A stretch of DNA of 64,000 nt. It comes from Rhizopus arrhizus (taxonomy: Eukaryota; Mucoromycota; Mucoromycetes; Mucorales; Rhizopodaceae). The stretch spans positions 682,001 to 746,000 of the forward strand of contig JAKZZE010000017.1 in assembly GCA_024220505.1 (NCBI GenBank), written 5' to 3'. Positions 25,142 through 38,429 of this stretch are shown piece after piece. The notes beneath the pieces were generated by a model. It had not been told where the DNA came from. It was given only the letters and a program-made list of their open reading frames with translations, and did no database searches. The first letter of the stretch is position 1. Each line of letters starts with the position of its first letter. Both the position numbers and the translations under genes were made by a program.

Positions 25142-27441
25142 ATGCCAAACCAAAGGATTCAATTAGATAAACCTATTCACAGAATTACAAAAAACTACAA
25201 TTTATTAGATGTAATTCGAGAATTTTTTTTATTAGTAAAAGACCTACTTAGCGCTTTTTTTTTCTTTGAAAGTAGATCTCTTCAATTCATTTGGACAGCA
25301 CCATTAACTTGGCAGGAGCTGTGTTATGGGTAAACTGACAATACTTTTTTTCAAAGCACTTTCATTAACACAAAATAGCGTATGAACTTGTGCGCAGTGA
25401 GTGATGTTTTATCTTGTACATTTTTTGTAGGTAAAAAAAGAAAGAACCCTGAATTGATAATAAAAAATCCCTTTTGATTTATGCGTGGTTTTATAGCTGT
25501 CAATTATCGTATCCATGCATATGTTCTCGATAATATAAGCTCTTCTTTCAAAAACCCATGGAAAACATTAGCAAGTCCTCGAGCCATAAATACAGGCGGT
25601 GGTGCAGAATCAGTAAGCAAGTCAACCTGAAATATTGACAGTAATTTAACCCAACTATGAATAGCCTCATGTTATCAACGCAATCAAGGTGTGTAAATTG
25701 CTCGAAAAGGAGGTCCTTGTCAGTGTCTCGGAATCGGGTGAGATCTGCATTTGGGAAACAGAAGATCTGGATAAACCACCGATGATATTAAGGTAGATCC
25801 ACTATTTCTAAACAAGCTACTTAGCAAAATATAGAAATGAACATGAAACTTGGGGTATTGCTATTCATGGAGAACAAGGACTGCTAGCCGTTTCATCTAA
25901 TAATTGGAAGATCAAAGTATTCAATATAGCCGAATTAACAAAAAACGATCCGCGATTTGGAACACGCAAAAGTCCGAATGTTTTAAATGATACAGCAGAG
26001 ATTGAACTGGAAGGGCATGAACACAATATACCTTTTATTGATTTCAATGAAACTGGGCAGTATATTGCAAGTGTTTCTATTGATGCGACTGCTAGAGTAT
26101 GGGATATTTGCTCTAAACAGATGGTTTCTTGTCACAGAGTACCAGCTCACAGAAACCAAGATCAAGATACTTGGTAAATCTGGATGATTTTACATTTTTT
26201 CCGTTCCTTTCTTTCTAATTGGAAATACATAGGTGTTGGTCTGTAAAATTTATTAAACCTGGAAATTTTAAACGTATCGTGTGCACTGATCCCAAGATTA
26301 ATAGACGCTTCACCCAACGGTTAGACCAAGGACGATCGACCTCTCTTATGAACATTGGTTTGTGCCATTCAGCAAATGTTCCCGTATTTCCTGCGCTAAA
26401 TATAGGCAGAGTATTGGATCTGACGGCAGAAGAAATAGAAGATGAAGTTTATGAAGAAGACATAAATGAAGATTTATGGAACAACTCATTAATAAGGCAA
26501 GACGAATCTGTCTTGGTGGACTATATACTTCAGCAAAGAGGAAGAAGCTCCAACAACAGCAGCAGCGATAACAACACGAACAGTGGAGATGAAGATCGTG
26601 ATGCTTGGAATGAACCTGTACAAGGGGTAGAGGAAATAATTCCGGGAGTAAGACCTCGGGCTTTTACCTTTCGAGATGGATTGGGTGCACGATTGGAGCA
26701 TGAAAATGATAGAAGATCCAATTCATCCACCTTTATTGATCCAATAGAAGGAGGATGGGAACACAGCCCGAATGAGAATGTGATCGATTGGGAATTGACT
26801 AGTGATCTGCCTGAAGAAAATATGGATATATTTGAAGATAGCAATGCGCCAAGATATCATATATCTGGAACGACACGACGACCAGAAAATGAGTCAGTTA
26901 AAAGTAAAAAGACATCCAAAGTTGATCTTGGAGAATATCTGATGTTCAGTACGGCCAAAGATATCTTTTTGATGAGTACAACATTGCCATGGATGACAAA
27001 GATTCGACACGAGAATGATGTGATCAGTAGAGTGGATGTTCGATCAGATAGACTGCTTTATATACTGGATAGAATAACAATGGTAGAATGGCTGCCAGAA
27101 TTGGAACTGTACATTGCCGCTAGTCAAAAAGGAACAGTGGCCTTAATGCGTATCTTGCAAGTGGAATTAGAAGATGGTAGGCAGATTTGCGTATTTAATA
27201 ATGAATGTTATTTGCCAACAGATGTCTTACAGTCGACACCTTTATATGGTAAGAGAACAACATCATGGCGTATGTCATTAATTTTGCTTTTATAGGAATG
27301 ACAGTGAAAAAAGTTGAGGGCGAAAGATTTTCTCCAATAGCCTATCAAGTATTTTTGTTTTATTATGGAGGAAATGTGCTTGGTTACAACATTTCTCGTA
27401 AAGACTCATGCTTAACGACGAGTAATTTTGTTTATCTTTAA
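25142..27441 (+). CDS. Crt10-like WD40 protein (putative ribonucleotide-reductase gene repressor)
   Basis: Eight exons, 25142-25210, 25276-25329, 25379-25430, 25497-25612, 25665-25792, 25835-26173, 26233-27248 and 27296-27441, sum to 1920 bases (639 residues). Diagnostic text includes FFVAVNYRIHAYVLDN, VLVSVSESGEICIWE, TWGIAIHGEQGLLAVSSN, EGHEHNIPFIDFNETG and ASVSIDATARVWDI: WD40-type blades in the arrangement of the fungal Crt10 family. A long acidic, low-complexity insert (EEIEDEVYEEDINED and following) separates the N-terminal blades from the C-terminal part. In yeast, Crt10 lowers transcription of ribonucleotide reductase genes and its loss gives hydroxyurea resistance; that role here is by family only. 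The first exons are small and rest on splice-site logic, so the start is the least certain part. Confidence 0.82.
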
Positions 27442-30400
27442 GATTGTTTTTTATTATTTTCAATGCCGATTAAAATAAAAAGACTATTCCATTTACTCAA
27501 AACATGTCATAATATTTTTCTTTATCCAACAGCTTATGCCTCAAGTGGAAAAAGATTGCTTGCAAAGAATAATAATCGTAAAAGTTTAAAAACTAGGGAA
27601 GACAGATAGGCATAAAGATAAAAAAAGATTCTTTGGCTTTCTATTTCACCTCTTAACTACTTTCTAACATCGCTTAATACGGCTATATTAGCAGTGACGT
27701 TTTGTTTTTAACTGAAATAGATTATGCTTCCTCGACTACTTCAGATAGGATACATCTAAGTGACTGAATGACACGCTAAGGCTCCACATGTACTTAGAAT
27801 AACCTTTATCATTTCTGAGCATACTCAAGTTGAACGATGCCAGCATGTCATATCTCTCACTTTATTTTATCCACCACAACTGCTGCATTCTACTTTAAGA
27901 CTCGTCTTCTTTTAGCTTTAATAATAACTGTATGAAATCGGTATGGTGGCCATTTGCTCTGAAATTTCATTTTGCTTCTTTATAAAGTTTGTTTTGACTT
28001 TTTTATTCGTATGAATTATACTTGAGTTACTACAGCCAATGCGATCGTTGAGATACTATATTTCTCTCATTTATTATCCTTGAATGCAGTGTTTCTCATC
28101 GCTTGTCATCCAATGCCAAATCGAATACAAGTAAAACGCTCGCAGAATACGCACTGTGGTTGTTTGAGGGATTAAAAAAGGTCATTCCCTTGGTAGCTTG
28201 AGTAAAATTTTTCAATTAATAGCCTATGTAAATACCACCTCGGACAGGCTGCCTGAAACTAAACCATTAGAGACTGTTGGATTTGGTAGTATACCAATCA
28301 CTTTTAAAAAGATGTAAACATCGAGCTCTTCTTTTCCTAATCTTTTTTTCAGGAACACAGATCTGTAAAAAAAAAAAGTGTAACAGATCAAATGCCTTAC
28401 TTATTGATCGCCTTTCTTTTGATTTTTTAATGATTGTAAAAACAAGTTTTTGTGTGATATAAGTCGTTGATTTAAAGCTTAGTATGAAAGCTGAAAATAT
28501 TATATATAAACCATAATTTTACTAGGTTCACCTAAAAAACCTAAACTATTTCTTGTAGGCTTCTTCTTTAGTAAAAACAGACAATTTTGTATGCTATACT
28601 GTATTCACTCTTTAATTTTTATTTTGCATAAACCATCTTTAAATAGTTTTGATTTGCTATATAAAAAGAATTAAAGTTTATTGAAACTGTCCATTTTATC
28701 ATAAAAGTTTTTTAGTGCAAAGTGTATCTTTAATACTCATTAGTTTTTATCATATCTACTGCCCAAATTGCATGATATACCATTTGTTTGGCTTCACAGA
28801 AAATATTATAAACCTTTCAACCCATTTCATTAAAAAGCAATTATTTTTAAGCTATTCTATCATGAAAATAACATCGGTTGAAGAATGATAGAGAACTATA
28901 AAATTTAAGACTTTGATAGAAGTTATCTGTAAAGAATGGTTTTTTCCTCTTTTTTATAATGCATATTTACTCTGATTAAAATCATCGTCTTATTTTTATT
29001 GGCTCTATAATAAATTAAGTATAAGTAGAATTAAAAGTTATGCTATAGCCAACTATCATAAATATTAATGTTTTTTCGCTTCCGATTTTTATAAACTAAC
29101 TGATGCTTGTTGTTTTTTTTTCTAGCTTGGTAAATATAAAAGGCCACATATTTACATTTATTACTTGGTATCAACAAAGTAAGGTTTTATTTTCAAATCA
29201 TATATTCATATAAAGAATTAAATACTGAAGTCTACGATAGGCCCAAATTTGTTTTTTGATTTCCCTTTTACTGGACGGACACTTTCTTATTCTAAAATGG
29301 ACCCACTCAGTTGCTATAATTTTAATTCTGTTTTTCTACCCTTTTTTTTTTTTGTTTGTTGGGAATTAAAAATTAACGGTTTAAAAACTTTGCTCAAGAA
29401 ATTGTTATGGTAGTGCTTTTAGAATAAGAAAAAGCTAAAATGTACCATAAAAATCAACATGCAGCAAAATATTCTCAAGTGTAAACATTTTTCATGCACA
29501 CTTTTTTCCATATAGCTTGACTTTTGAATCTAAAAATTTAATTTATCTCAAGCTTGAATGATTTGTACAAAAAAAAAGGAGGAAGTGGAATAAAATAAGA
29601 AAACTTTTTCTAACAGCAATTCAGCCTTTGTTTGAATTGAAGACGAGAATAGGTCTAGTTGAAACACCAACAAAGCTATCAATGCATACCTGTTTTATTT
29701 GAAGATGAATTCATTTGGTTGAAAGCAACCAAAATCTTGAACTATCTATTCTTGTGTTTAAAAAAAACAAAGCTTACCCAAAGAAAGATCTACATGAATA
29801 TTCCAATTTTAGTGTTACCACATTTTGTTGTCCACTATTTGGAAACTTATCAGCTGATTTGTTATTCGGATGGACATCATGTCTAAATAAAAAAAAACTG
29901 ATACAAACCACAGGTTAGTACGGATGATTGTGACATAATTGCTTTTGTTTCTGTTATTCAAATCGTGTATATTCAGTCTTTTGTGTTTTTATCAATATTA
30001 CATTTATTCTGCAATATCATATGATGATGGCTCGCCTTAATGAAATTTATTAGCTTCGTTTTCTTGTGTTAATGCTTATTCTCTCATTTGAATATACACT
30101 TTTGTAGGATTATTCAAGTGGAAGATAAAGTATGATATAGCAATATTGGCGGACCGAAGACAGAGGATGTGGTAGCTAGCCGTCCATGGTAAAAAGGATG
30201 GCTCTAGCAATGATCCCAACCTGGTTCCCAAATCTTCAAAAATCAAGCTGGACTTAGAAAGATACAAAGGAACAATAAGATCAAAAAGTTTTATTTTATT
30301 ATCATCATCTAAGAATAAAGCGCAGCTGGAATGCTTATAACCACATCTTCTGTCTTCGTTTCGCCAGCATTGCTATTTACAAAATCTGAGTCATAGTTAT

Positions 30401-31874
30401 AAAGTAAGAATAAAACAATTCAAAAATTTAAAGGGAGTTTTGGATTTAATGTATCACAGGTTGGTTTGTGGTTATAACTCTGTAACATTTATGGTATGCG
30501 TTGTAAAAAAAAAAAAAAAAAAAAAAAAAACATTGTGGTTGTATACTAACCCAATGATTAATTCAGCACGAAATATTTTAACAATAATATAAGCCAACTG
30601 TTTCTTCAAATAATAAATGGGGTTGTTTCGAAAATATGTCTACAATAGAACTGAATTCCTTTTAAGAGTTGTGACTACACGATATACTTGTAGTACTTCA
30701 CTCTGTGTGACCAGCTTATGATGCTTCCAAAAGATTGATTTCATATACAAGCTGGTATTAATATATGTTTACGATGTCCTGTTAAATAGGATCCTTTAAT
30801 TACAAAGGATTCAGTTTTGTGAATCACTAGCCTGCTTGTTTTTCTTTCCAGCTTTCTGTATCTCTCAAATTCTAACGCTTCACTCACTCCTTATTTACAT
30901 GTATATAAATTTGAAGTCTCTGGCTATAGAATGTAGTATTGATATACCTATGACTTAATGTACTTCATTCAAACTCGCGCTTGTAATCACTATTTTCCAG
31001 AATCAATATAATATATATCCATTGTAAAAGCTTCCATTCATAGTATTGACTGATGAATGCTTGGTTTGCTTTGGTAGATTTTTATAATTTTAAATTACAA
31101 GTTCTATTAGGTAAGGACAGCACAGCTTGATCTATCATGATTCGTTACTAACTACTAAAAAGCATCGGTTGCCTTATTCTTTATTTGTTTAAAATACATG
31201 CATAGAGCTGACTCTGCAGTTCAGTAGTAGGCAATTAATTATCTATAAAAGTCATTTTAACTTAATTTGTAAGCTGTCAATAATGAACATCGATAGGCTA
31301 CGTTACATCATTACAACTATTATTCGAAACGGCATTTAGTACACATGAAAATTATTTCAAATAAAATGGAATATACTTTATGCCAAAGCTTAATTTTTTT
31401 AAATACTATGCGATGGTGAAAAACATATAAAATCTATGTCAATTTACATGATAAACTAATAGTTTTATTTTATGTATTGAAGACAATTACTGGCACCGGT
31501 ATCTTTTAAGAAGGATAAAAAAGAAAGATGTGTTAAATACTATAGAATAGGAATTTACATGATCTCAAAACACAGATTTCTATAAATCTACTTTGCTCAA
31601 AGAGCTGTTTTCTCCTATTTCTTTTCCTCTCAATCATCATGCGCAACATTTCTTACTTTAGAATTGTTTGTAGAAAAGCAAATCTTTTACTTTAAATATT
31701 GACTATTAAAGAACCATACAGAATTATATGTAATAAAAGATATATATTATATGAACATATACAGGAATTAGTCTTTGTATTCACATGGACCAATTTTATT
31801 TCATAATCGCCTATATTGGATACCTCTATCCAATTATATTAGTCGAAACTATTCGTAAGTATTGCTTAATATTT

Positions 31875-31902
31875 GTAATAATAATAATAATAATAATAAT
31901 AA
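31875..31902 (+). repeat. AAT trinucleotide microsatellite
   Basis: About nine AAT units in tandem within AT-rich spacer DNA. Confidence 0.85.
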
Positions 31903-32916
31903 AAAGGTAACCATGTCAACAGAAACATCTGATCTTGGATTAAAAACATTCTTTTTAGTAGCACGTGAAGAAAGTTTTATCTTTACTTGCTTTGTAGATT
32001 CAGTGAGATACTAAAAAAAGAGTTTTCCCTTGATATAAGCTCGTGTTAATAACAATTCATAAAATCAACTTTTAGAATAATAGCTATGTTATTGCAAATA
32101 AATATTAAAGAAACAGAAGCATACTCCACTAGCATCTTCAATAAACCTAAATAAAAATCATACCATAGACTCGAAATTAAACAATCAAAGGCAGAAATCA
32201 TGGTGGAAGGGGGCGTATAAAGTTCATGACAAGAGATTTTAAATAAGAAAAGTAGACCTGTGTTTTACCTTATCAAAAATGTAAAGACAATTATATAATA
32301 TGAGAAGTGGTAAATCAAAAGACATTAGGTGAGAAAATATGGATTAAAAGTTGCAAGTGGCCAAACCAATGGTTAGATTTGAATGGTATATTGTATTGAT
32401 TCTGATTAATACACTGACACATAGTAAAGAAGGAATAAAAATGTACGCATTGCTTTAAAATTGTCGAAGGATGTCAAGAATCAATTGAATTCTTCTAATT
32501 TTTCTGAAGCAAAAACATTCATGGTGCTATTCATATCATTGAACTCAGTTTCAAGAAAGAAATTATTAAAGGACATTGATCATCATATTTTACAAAAGAA
32601 AAAGCTACCGTTGACAATATTGTCCGATTCTTTGTCTAAATATCACAAATTTATTTTACAAAGCTGCTTATCTACAGCTCATGCATAAAAAAAAGTATCT
32701 TTTTTTTAGCACCAGCCCCAAATAGTAACACAAAAAACCGGATTTACATATGGAGAAAAAATAAACGCAAAAAAAGAAGAATACTCATTGATTATTCCAT
32801 CTGTTTTCTCCTTAACAATTATTGTTATAAAATAAGGTTGAATGTTTAACAAAAAATAGCTTAGAGTTACATTGTTAAAATCGATTTAGAAAACTTTTTT
32901 ATTTTGTATTCTGAAC

Positions 32917-32989
32917 AATAGGGGTAGGTTAAAGCTTTTACGTATGACATTTGTTACACACGGAATTCGGAATAGACCTACCCCCTATT
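32917..32989. repeat. Inverted repeat AATAGGGGTAGGT / ACCTACCCCCTATT
   Basis: Arms at 32917-32929 and 32976-32989 are reverse complements apart from one extra base, enclosing 46 bases. The G/C arms stand out in AT-rich DNA. It could fold as a long-loop hairpin or be the ends of a miniature element. Confidence 0.7.
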
Positions 32990-33587
32990 TTTTTTAAGTA
33001 AATTAAAAATAACGTTTACTTTTATAGCAAAAGCAAGAAGAGAAAAGAAAAAGGATCTTTTAACATAAAATACAACCTGAGTATAAAAAAAATACTTTTT
33101 TTTAGTTAAAGTTATGAATTTAATATAAAAAAGGGCCATAGGTCTTTAAATCCTACATACATTTTATGCAGAAAACGGTTGTACAAATAAAAAATAAGTA
33201 AGCAACTATCTTGTCTATTAAGATATAAAGCTCATTTAAAGAATAAAAAAAAACTATTATTTAAAGCTTTAAATGAGAGGATCTAGTATATAAGAAAGAT
33301 TAATAGCTATAATCAAACAATTAACTTTTTTTTCTGCATTTGTTTACTCGTTAGTCTAGAATGGCTTTGTCTTTTTAGTTACCATCTCTTTATGGATAAA
33401 TAAGTTTTTAAATTGTTTAAAAATCTAAGAAAAAAAAAGGAGAATGACTCATCAAGAATGTGAAAAAAAAATATTTAAAGAATTCTTTTTGCCAAAACTT
33501 TTTTCTTTCTTTCTTCATCAAATAATCACTCTTCTCTAAAACTGTTAGCTTAAATGTTTTGTCTTTGCAAATCTAAACTTGGCTCTT

Positions 33588-34123
33588 ATGGTCTTTTGTC
33601 AAAAACTTCTCTTCTTAAACAAATGCTTTGCTACTTTTTTTGTGTTTCAAACATGCTTCTCTCTCTCTCTCTCTCTCTCTCTTTGGCCTCTTAAAATCTC
33701 TTATCTACTATCAAGTTTGTCTTTAATCAATGTTAAATTTCATGGCCTACATAATATAACTATTCTTTATCTCTTTACATGGTCTCAGTTAACATCAAAA
33801 GTTGGTGTGCTCTCTTTTGTTTATCTTTCTATGGTCCTTTTGGTTTCATTCAATTCTAAACGCATCATTCCGTTGGTTTCGATGGTTAAAAAGAAATCAT
33901 ATCTTGGCCTCATAAAATGGTAAAATTATTTTTTATATAATTATTTTATTAATATTTTTGAAATAGCTTACTCTGCCTGTCTTTGTTCGTCTCGGTCAAG
34001 ATTCCTTCTTTGCTGCCCCTTTGGCTAAAAAGTAATGTTCATAATAGAATTATCCTTTTTATTAACTTTTATTCTAATTCAATAGTTATTCTCTTCTGTG
34101 TCAATGCAAATGGCTCCTTTTAA
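33588..34123 (+). CDS. Possible spliced ORF, hydrophobic, unknown
   Basis: An ATG at 33588 opens a frame that, with intron-like segments 33920-33966 (GTAAAA...AATAG) and 34032-34085 (GTAATG...AATAG) removed, stays open for 144 codons to TAA at 34121-34123. The product would be rich in Leu, Ser, Phe and Val and includes Ser-Leu repeats from a (CT)12 microsatellite at 33659-33682. I recognise no family. The strong pyrimidine bias of the plus strand would by itself give such a hydrophobic frame, so this may instead be part of a non-coding transcript. Confidence 0.22.
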
Positions 34124-34329
34124 GGCTGATTCTGTACTTGCTTTTATGTCTGCATGGTTTACTTGGTAGCAATCCTTTCTTGTAAAAGCTCTCTTTTGGT
34201 AGTCTCTTTATTATATCTGTACTCTCTTCTCTTTCTATCTCTTTATGATCTCTTTGCTATGCTTCTAAAGCCTGTGGCAGGATGGGACGATGATCTGCTG
34301 GAACTTGTAAGCTCTAAAGAGGAATGCGA

Positions 34330-34530
34330 ACTCAAGTAAAGTAGCACCCGCTCTGTTCGTCCAAGTGACATACGGAGGATGTCTTAACATCCAAAGTACA
34401 GACCCGGTCACGCTTTGCTTGAGAGAGGGTGATCCCTAGAAATAGGGTATATCTTTCGCAGAACATTCCAGAAATAGACTTAGAACCTGACAGTGAACGG
34501 AACGCCCTTCGGGGTACCACTCATATCCTA
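34330..34530. ncRNA. Candidate structured RNA (GC-richer hairpin-rich island)
   Basis: About 200 bases with clearly higher G+C than the flanks. Three perfect short hairpins occur close together: GGATGTCTTAACATCC (stem 6, 4-base loop), CCCTAGAAATAGGG (stem 5, GAAA loop, a GNRA tetraloop) and a GCCC-TTCG-GGGT stem (UUCG tetraloop; reads CCCCGAAGGG on the other strand). GNRA and UUCG loops together are typical of folded RNA on the plus strand. No long ORF explains the composition. I could not match it to U1-U6, U3, SRP, RNase P/MRP, 5S or tRNA; a decayed repeat is the main alternative. Confidence 0.35.
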
Positions 34531-36144
34531 TAGACTTGAAAAAGTGTTGATAAGAGTAATTCAAGGGTGATTCTTTATTATTTAAAAAAAATATTAATTT
34601 AAAAAAAAAACAAAAAACAAACAAAAAACAAAATAAAACTGTACTTTCGAAAGAAGCTATTTACAAAAAGGTTGCTACTCATCCATGGTTTATTATTCAT
34701 AAAATTTCAATATCAATAAATTTTCGTTTTTCTCTGTTGATGATTTCCATTTTATTTTCATATAACTCTTTATCCCTAAAAATAACTTTTAATAAGTGCA
34801 AGCATTCCTGTAGTATTTTCAAAGTGCTATTACCATACGGATGCAATAAACAAAAAAAAAAGTTTCTTTTCTATTATTATGATTCCAATAAAGAATTATT
34901 ACTATGATATCCGTTTGATGTTGCTTAATAATAGTTATATAATAAAAGCTATAAATTATACAAGATGCTCATTTATAAAATTGGATGCTTCCAAATACCG
35001 AAGATTGTGTAATCAAACAAAAAGAGGGAAAAGTTTCCATGAAACTATGAGATGTTGAGCTTTTAACTTTACTCATAACTAAATTCATTGGTAATAAAAA
35101 AAGCTTATTAATTATGTTTATCAAATATTATATAAGTAAGGATGTTCTAAATCAAAAACGAGGAAATCAGGCTGCTTCAATCCTGCTTTTGACACACAAC
35201 ATTTTTTCAAAGTAAGTAAATCAATCTGCAATCAAATTTAAAACATTTAAATATTATTATATTATGCGATGTATGATCTTAATTCATAAGGCTTTTTTCA
35301 AAAAAATATTCTTTTATAATTATTATAAAAAAATAGCAAAGTTTTATACCACAAGCAAAAGCTATAATATTTCAAGTTTCTGAAAAAAAACCTGACCATC
35401 TAACTTCAGAAGTAACTTGGGTTTTTGTTACAGGATGGGAACTATGAGTTTTATAAGTTGTCATTGCAGTCTGCTCTTCAAAAAAAACCTCTTAAATTTT
35501 CTCATACCGTAAAGCATATATATCAAAGACTCTAAATAAAAATGGTACTTGCTAGCGTTATGAAAACAATTGAATTTTGTAATTTTGCAGAGCGTACTTT
35601 CGTTTTTGGTAGTAGACGGTGCAATAGGTGGAAATTGAATAAGTGATGCGTAATAAATGAATTAAGAAGATGCACTACTCCTATGTTCATGACAAATAAA
35701 GTTATATACTCAGTCTTTAATAAAAAAAAACTGTTATGTAATGCATATTCACAAGCAACTTTAATTATACTAGAAAGAACATATTCGAATTCTTTAACTA
35801 ATTTAGTATAACCTCAGATTTTGTTTAATAAGAGAAAGTGTTGTTTATTAACGTATACAAGAATGTTTAATTTGAAATAGCATTTATATATTATTGAAGG
35901 TTATGAGTGATTAGCTGATAATGTAATAGACAGAAAAAAAAGAGAGCAGCTTTAGCCATTCGTTTAATGGAACCCCCATTTTGTATTACTATTAGAAAGT
36001 AATTTAAAATTGAGTGTCATTCCTTAGGCAATTGCCGCTGGTTCCACTCCGACTTCGGATGTAGTTATAAACTTTCCAGCCGTGCTTTATTCTTGGATGA
36101 TAATGATAAAATAAAATTTTTTGATATTATTGTTCCTTTATATT
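34531..36144 (+). other. AT-rich spacer
   Basis: No gene seen. Its last hundred bases (about 36030-36100) become less AT-rich and may belong to the mobile element that follows. Confidence 0.5.
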
Positions 36145-37235
36145 TTTCTAAGTCGCGCACCATAGATTAACTGTGAATAATACCAATGGTCTTACACAAG
36201 AACGAATACAAGAAATCCTCGAGCTTAACAGACGACTCAAGCAATAAGGTCTCGAAAATGAATCAATTGGAGACCAAAACCTCCCAACAGAGATACTTGA
36301 TGACTTGGAATATTCTCCCAAGAATACGCTCAAGATAAAACTCCAGCAATTTGCAAAAGAAACTGATAAATATGAGGGAGTAAAATGGACCCAGTCAGGA
36401 ACGGTCAATAAAATCTACCTTCCTGAACTGAAGAAATATCAAGAGGATGCCACTCAGACGATTACGACCTTCAGCAAGTCAAGCTACAACGAATATATAA
36501 CAAGAATTCCACCACGTCATTGAAAACAGTGGATCAGAAGAAGAAATGCGTCACATCCTTGAAAAAATTCGACGCCTCGCGGTCTATAGTTTTGGCACGG
36601 GCAAAGAATTGGACAAAGATGGCAAAGGTCTCGTCACAAATGCACTACGACTGCCAGACAGTCTCAAATACCTGGAATACAAAGACGGAAAAGACGATTT
36701 CTTCTCACCAGATAGTGTTGAAAAGATTCAGCAGACAAGATTTGAGGAAACTGTTGTTAAAGGAGCAAAACAACCAAAATTTGGAAGCTTCAATAAGAAC
36801 GGGAACATAAGGAGAGGAAGAAACTAAACACTTGCGAACACATCTCGCTGAAGGGCATTCGTTGTTTTTAGCAAACATTATAAAGATAAATGGTAACAAG
36901 TCTCTTCCAATATCCTCAGTTACGATTGCAAATTGGATAAAAGTCAGTCTAAAGGAAGCAAAAATAAACAATGACGTGTTCAAAGCACATTCGCTAAGAT
37001 CAGCAGCATATACGAAAGCGGTATCTAATGGTGCTTCGATACATTCCGTCAAGATGCATGCAAACTGAAGCCTCGGCAGAGATACTTTTAAAAAACACTA
37101 TTGTAGACCAAGAGACCAATACACACATGGCCGTACTCTGACAATGATTTTTGAAGTCGTTACAGAAAACATAACCACAGCTATTGTGTTAAGAACGACA
37201 CAATCCAAATTTAGAATTTCGTGACTCTGAAATGA
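36145..37235 (+). mobile_element. DIRS-like tyrosine-recombinase retroelement remnant
   Basis: Two parts of a known plan lie side by side. 36165-36830 is a broken gag-like reading frame in two frames, including RRLAVYSFGTGKELDKDGK, a run of acidic residues and a basic end KFGSFNKNGNIRRGR. 36832-37130 is the C-terminal catalytic part of a tyrosine recombinase: TIANWIKVSLKEAKI, the Arg box HSLRSAAYTKAVSNGASI, KMHAN and then DTFKKHYCRP, which carries the His and the Tyr region. Stops and frameshifts show it is dead. The reverse transcriptase and RNase H that DIRS elements carry between these parts are absent, so there has been an internal deletion. A Crypton-like recombinase is less likely because of the gag-like half. 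Confidence 0.65.
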
Positions 37236-38429
37236 GGCGATCGAAAAAAAAAATAGATCTTAGGTAGCAATGCATTAAATGTGAAATCTTTAATATTTTG
37301 AAAAACATTTTGCATTTATTTGATCATCGACTGCATAAGGTCCGCGAAATTTGCTTTGTCTTCAAAAATCCCATTCAGTTCATTTTCAAAACTTTACATT
37401 ATATGCTTGGTAAATAGGATTTCGCTATTACCTGAAAGTACACGATAAAGATCATCCTTCATCACAAGAGACAAACCAAACCAAGGGTATTTTTACTATT
37501 CTTCTTTCTCAAATTAAGCAGATGTTCCTTCAATGTTTGAAAGAGACAGATATGAACATCGGCTTTTTTGTTGACCACAATGTAAACACGATCAGAAAAG
37601 TAACCAGGATTTATTACCAAAGTAAGAAACCTTGTCCATGCAGTTAATAGCGCTTTAAAATTGTTTATTATATACGCTTCATCAACAATAAAATTCTCAT
37701 TTTCAGTATTGATGTTGTCTAAAGTACGCTTGTGGATAAAAGAAGCTACTTTCGCAATAAAAGGATAATTATTTTTGTAGTTATTTTCCTTTTCTCTTTG
37801 TTTTTAGTGCTAAAGATTGCCCTAGAAGAATATTCATTTTTACAAGATAACTACACTTTTTTTTTTTTTTTTTGCTCTTAACTGCCACTGAAGCAAAATT
37901 AGTGTTGATAAATTCAGCTATCCGATAATCTTAAGGATGTAAATTGGTATGCGTATGTTATAGCTCTAGTTTAATATGATGACCTTAATAAAAACAGTAA
38001 AATTTCCATTAGGAAACTTTGTCCAAATTTTACGTCTCTTTTACCTATAACGTTTACCAATATTGCTATGGCTGTTCATTACTCATGCAGAATGATCTGT
38101 TTGAGGGAACATGTTAGATGATTTCTCAAAGATATTCTTTAAGAAGAAATGTTTTATACCAAAATTTTATTTATCTTATTGCACTTTTTTTCTACTATAA
38201 AACCCACATTTGTTCTCAGCCTTCTCAGGATAGGCATCCAATAGCCCTGGATGAAAGCAAAAGTAGAATGTTCAGTGAAAAAAGGTACCAGAACTGTTGA
38301 AAAGCCGTTTCGAAACTGAAGCTAATAGATTTGAATAGTTTAATTTATTTCAAAGATGTTACTTTATATTAAAATATTTAGAACATTAGGCCTAAAAGCC
38401 CCTACAAAAAAAAAATATTAAAATATTTA
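37236..38429 (+). other. Spacer containing one unidentified minus-strand open frame
   Basis: The minus strand is open without a stop from about 37812 to 37462 (over 110 codons, no ATG). It reads, for example, IAKVASFIHKRTLDN and DRVYIVVNKKADVHICLF. Charged and aliphatic residues alternate as in a real protein, but there is no ATG and no domain I recognise. The rest is AT-rich, with T runs near 37858-37874. Confidence 0.4.

Larger units (their letters stand above)
27442..33587 (+). other. Long gene-free AT-rich region
   Basis: Six kilobases with no gene I can support on either strand. It contains an A26 tract (30505-30530), an AAT microsatellite (about 31875-31902) and the inverted repeat at 32917-32989. 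Short frames at 29659-29918 and 32461-32688 lack motifs. A slightly less AT-rich patch near 30100-30270 has a 63-codon minus-strand frame but no recognisable domain. Confidence 0.5.

Noticed and set aside
34330..34530. 5S rRNA or U3 snoRNA on the minus strand
   Set aside because: Short look-alikes (TACTTTGGATG, AGGGATCA) occur, but order, spacing and boxes do not fit either RNA.
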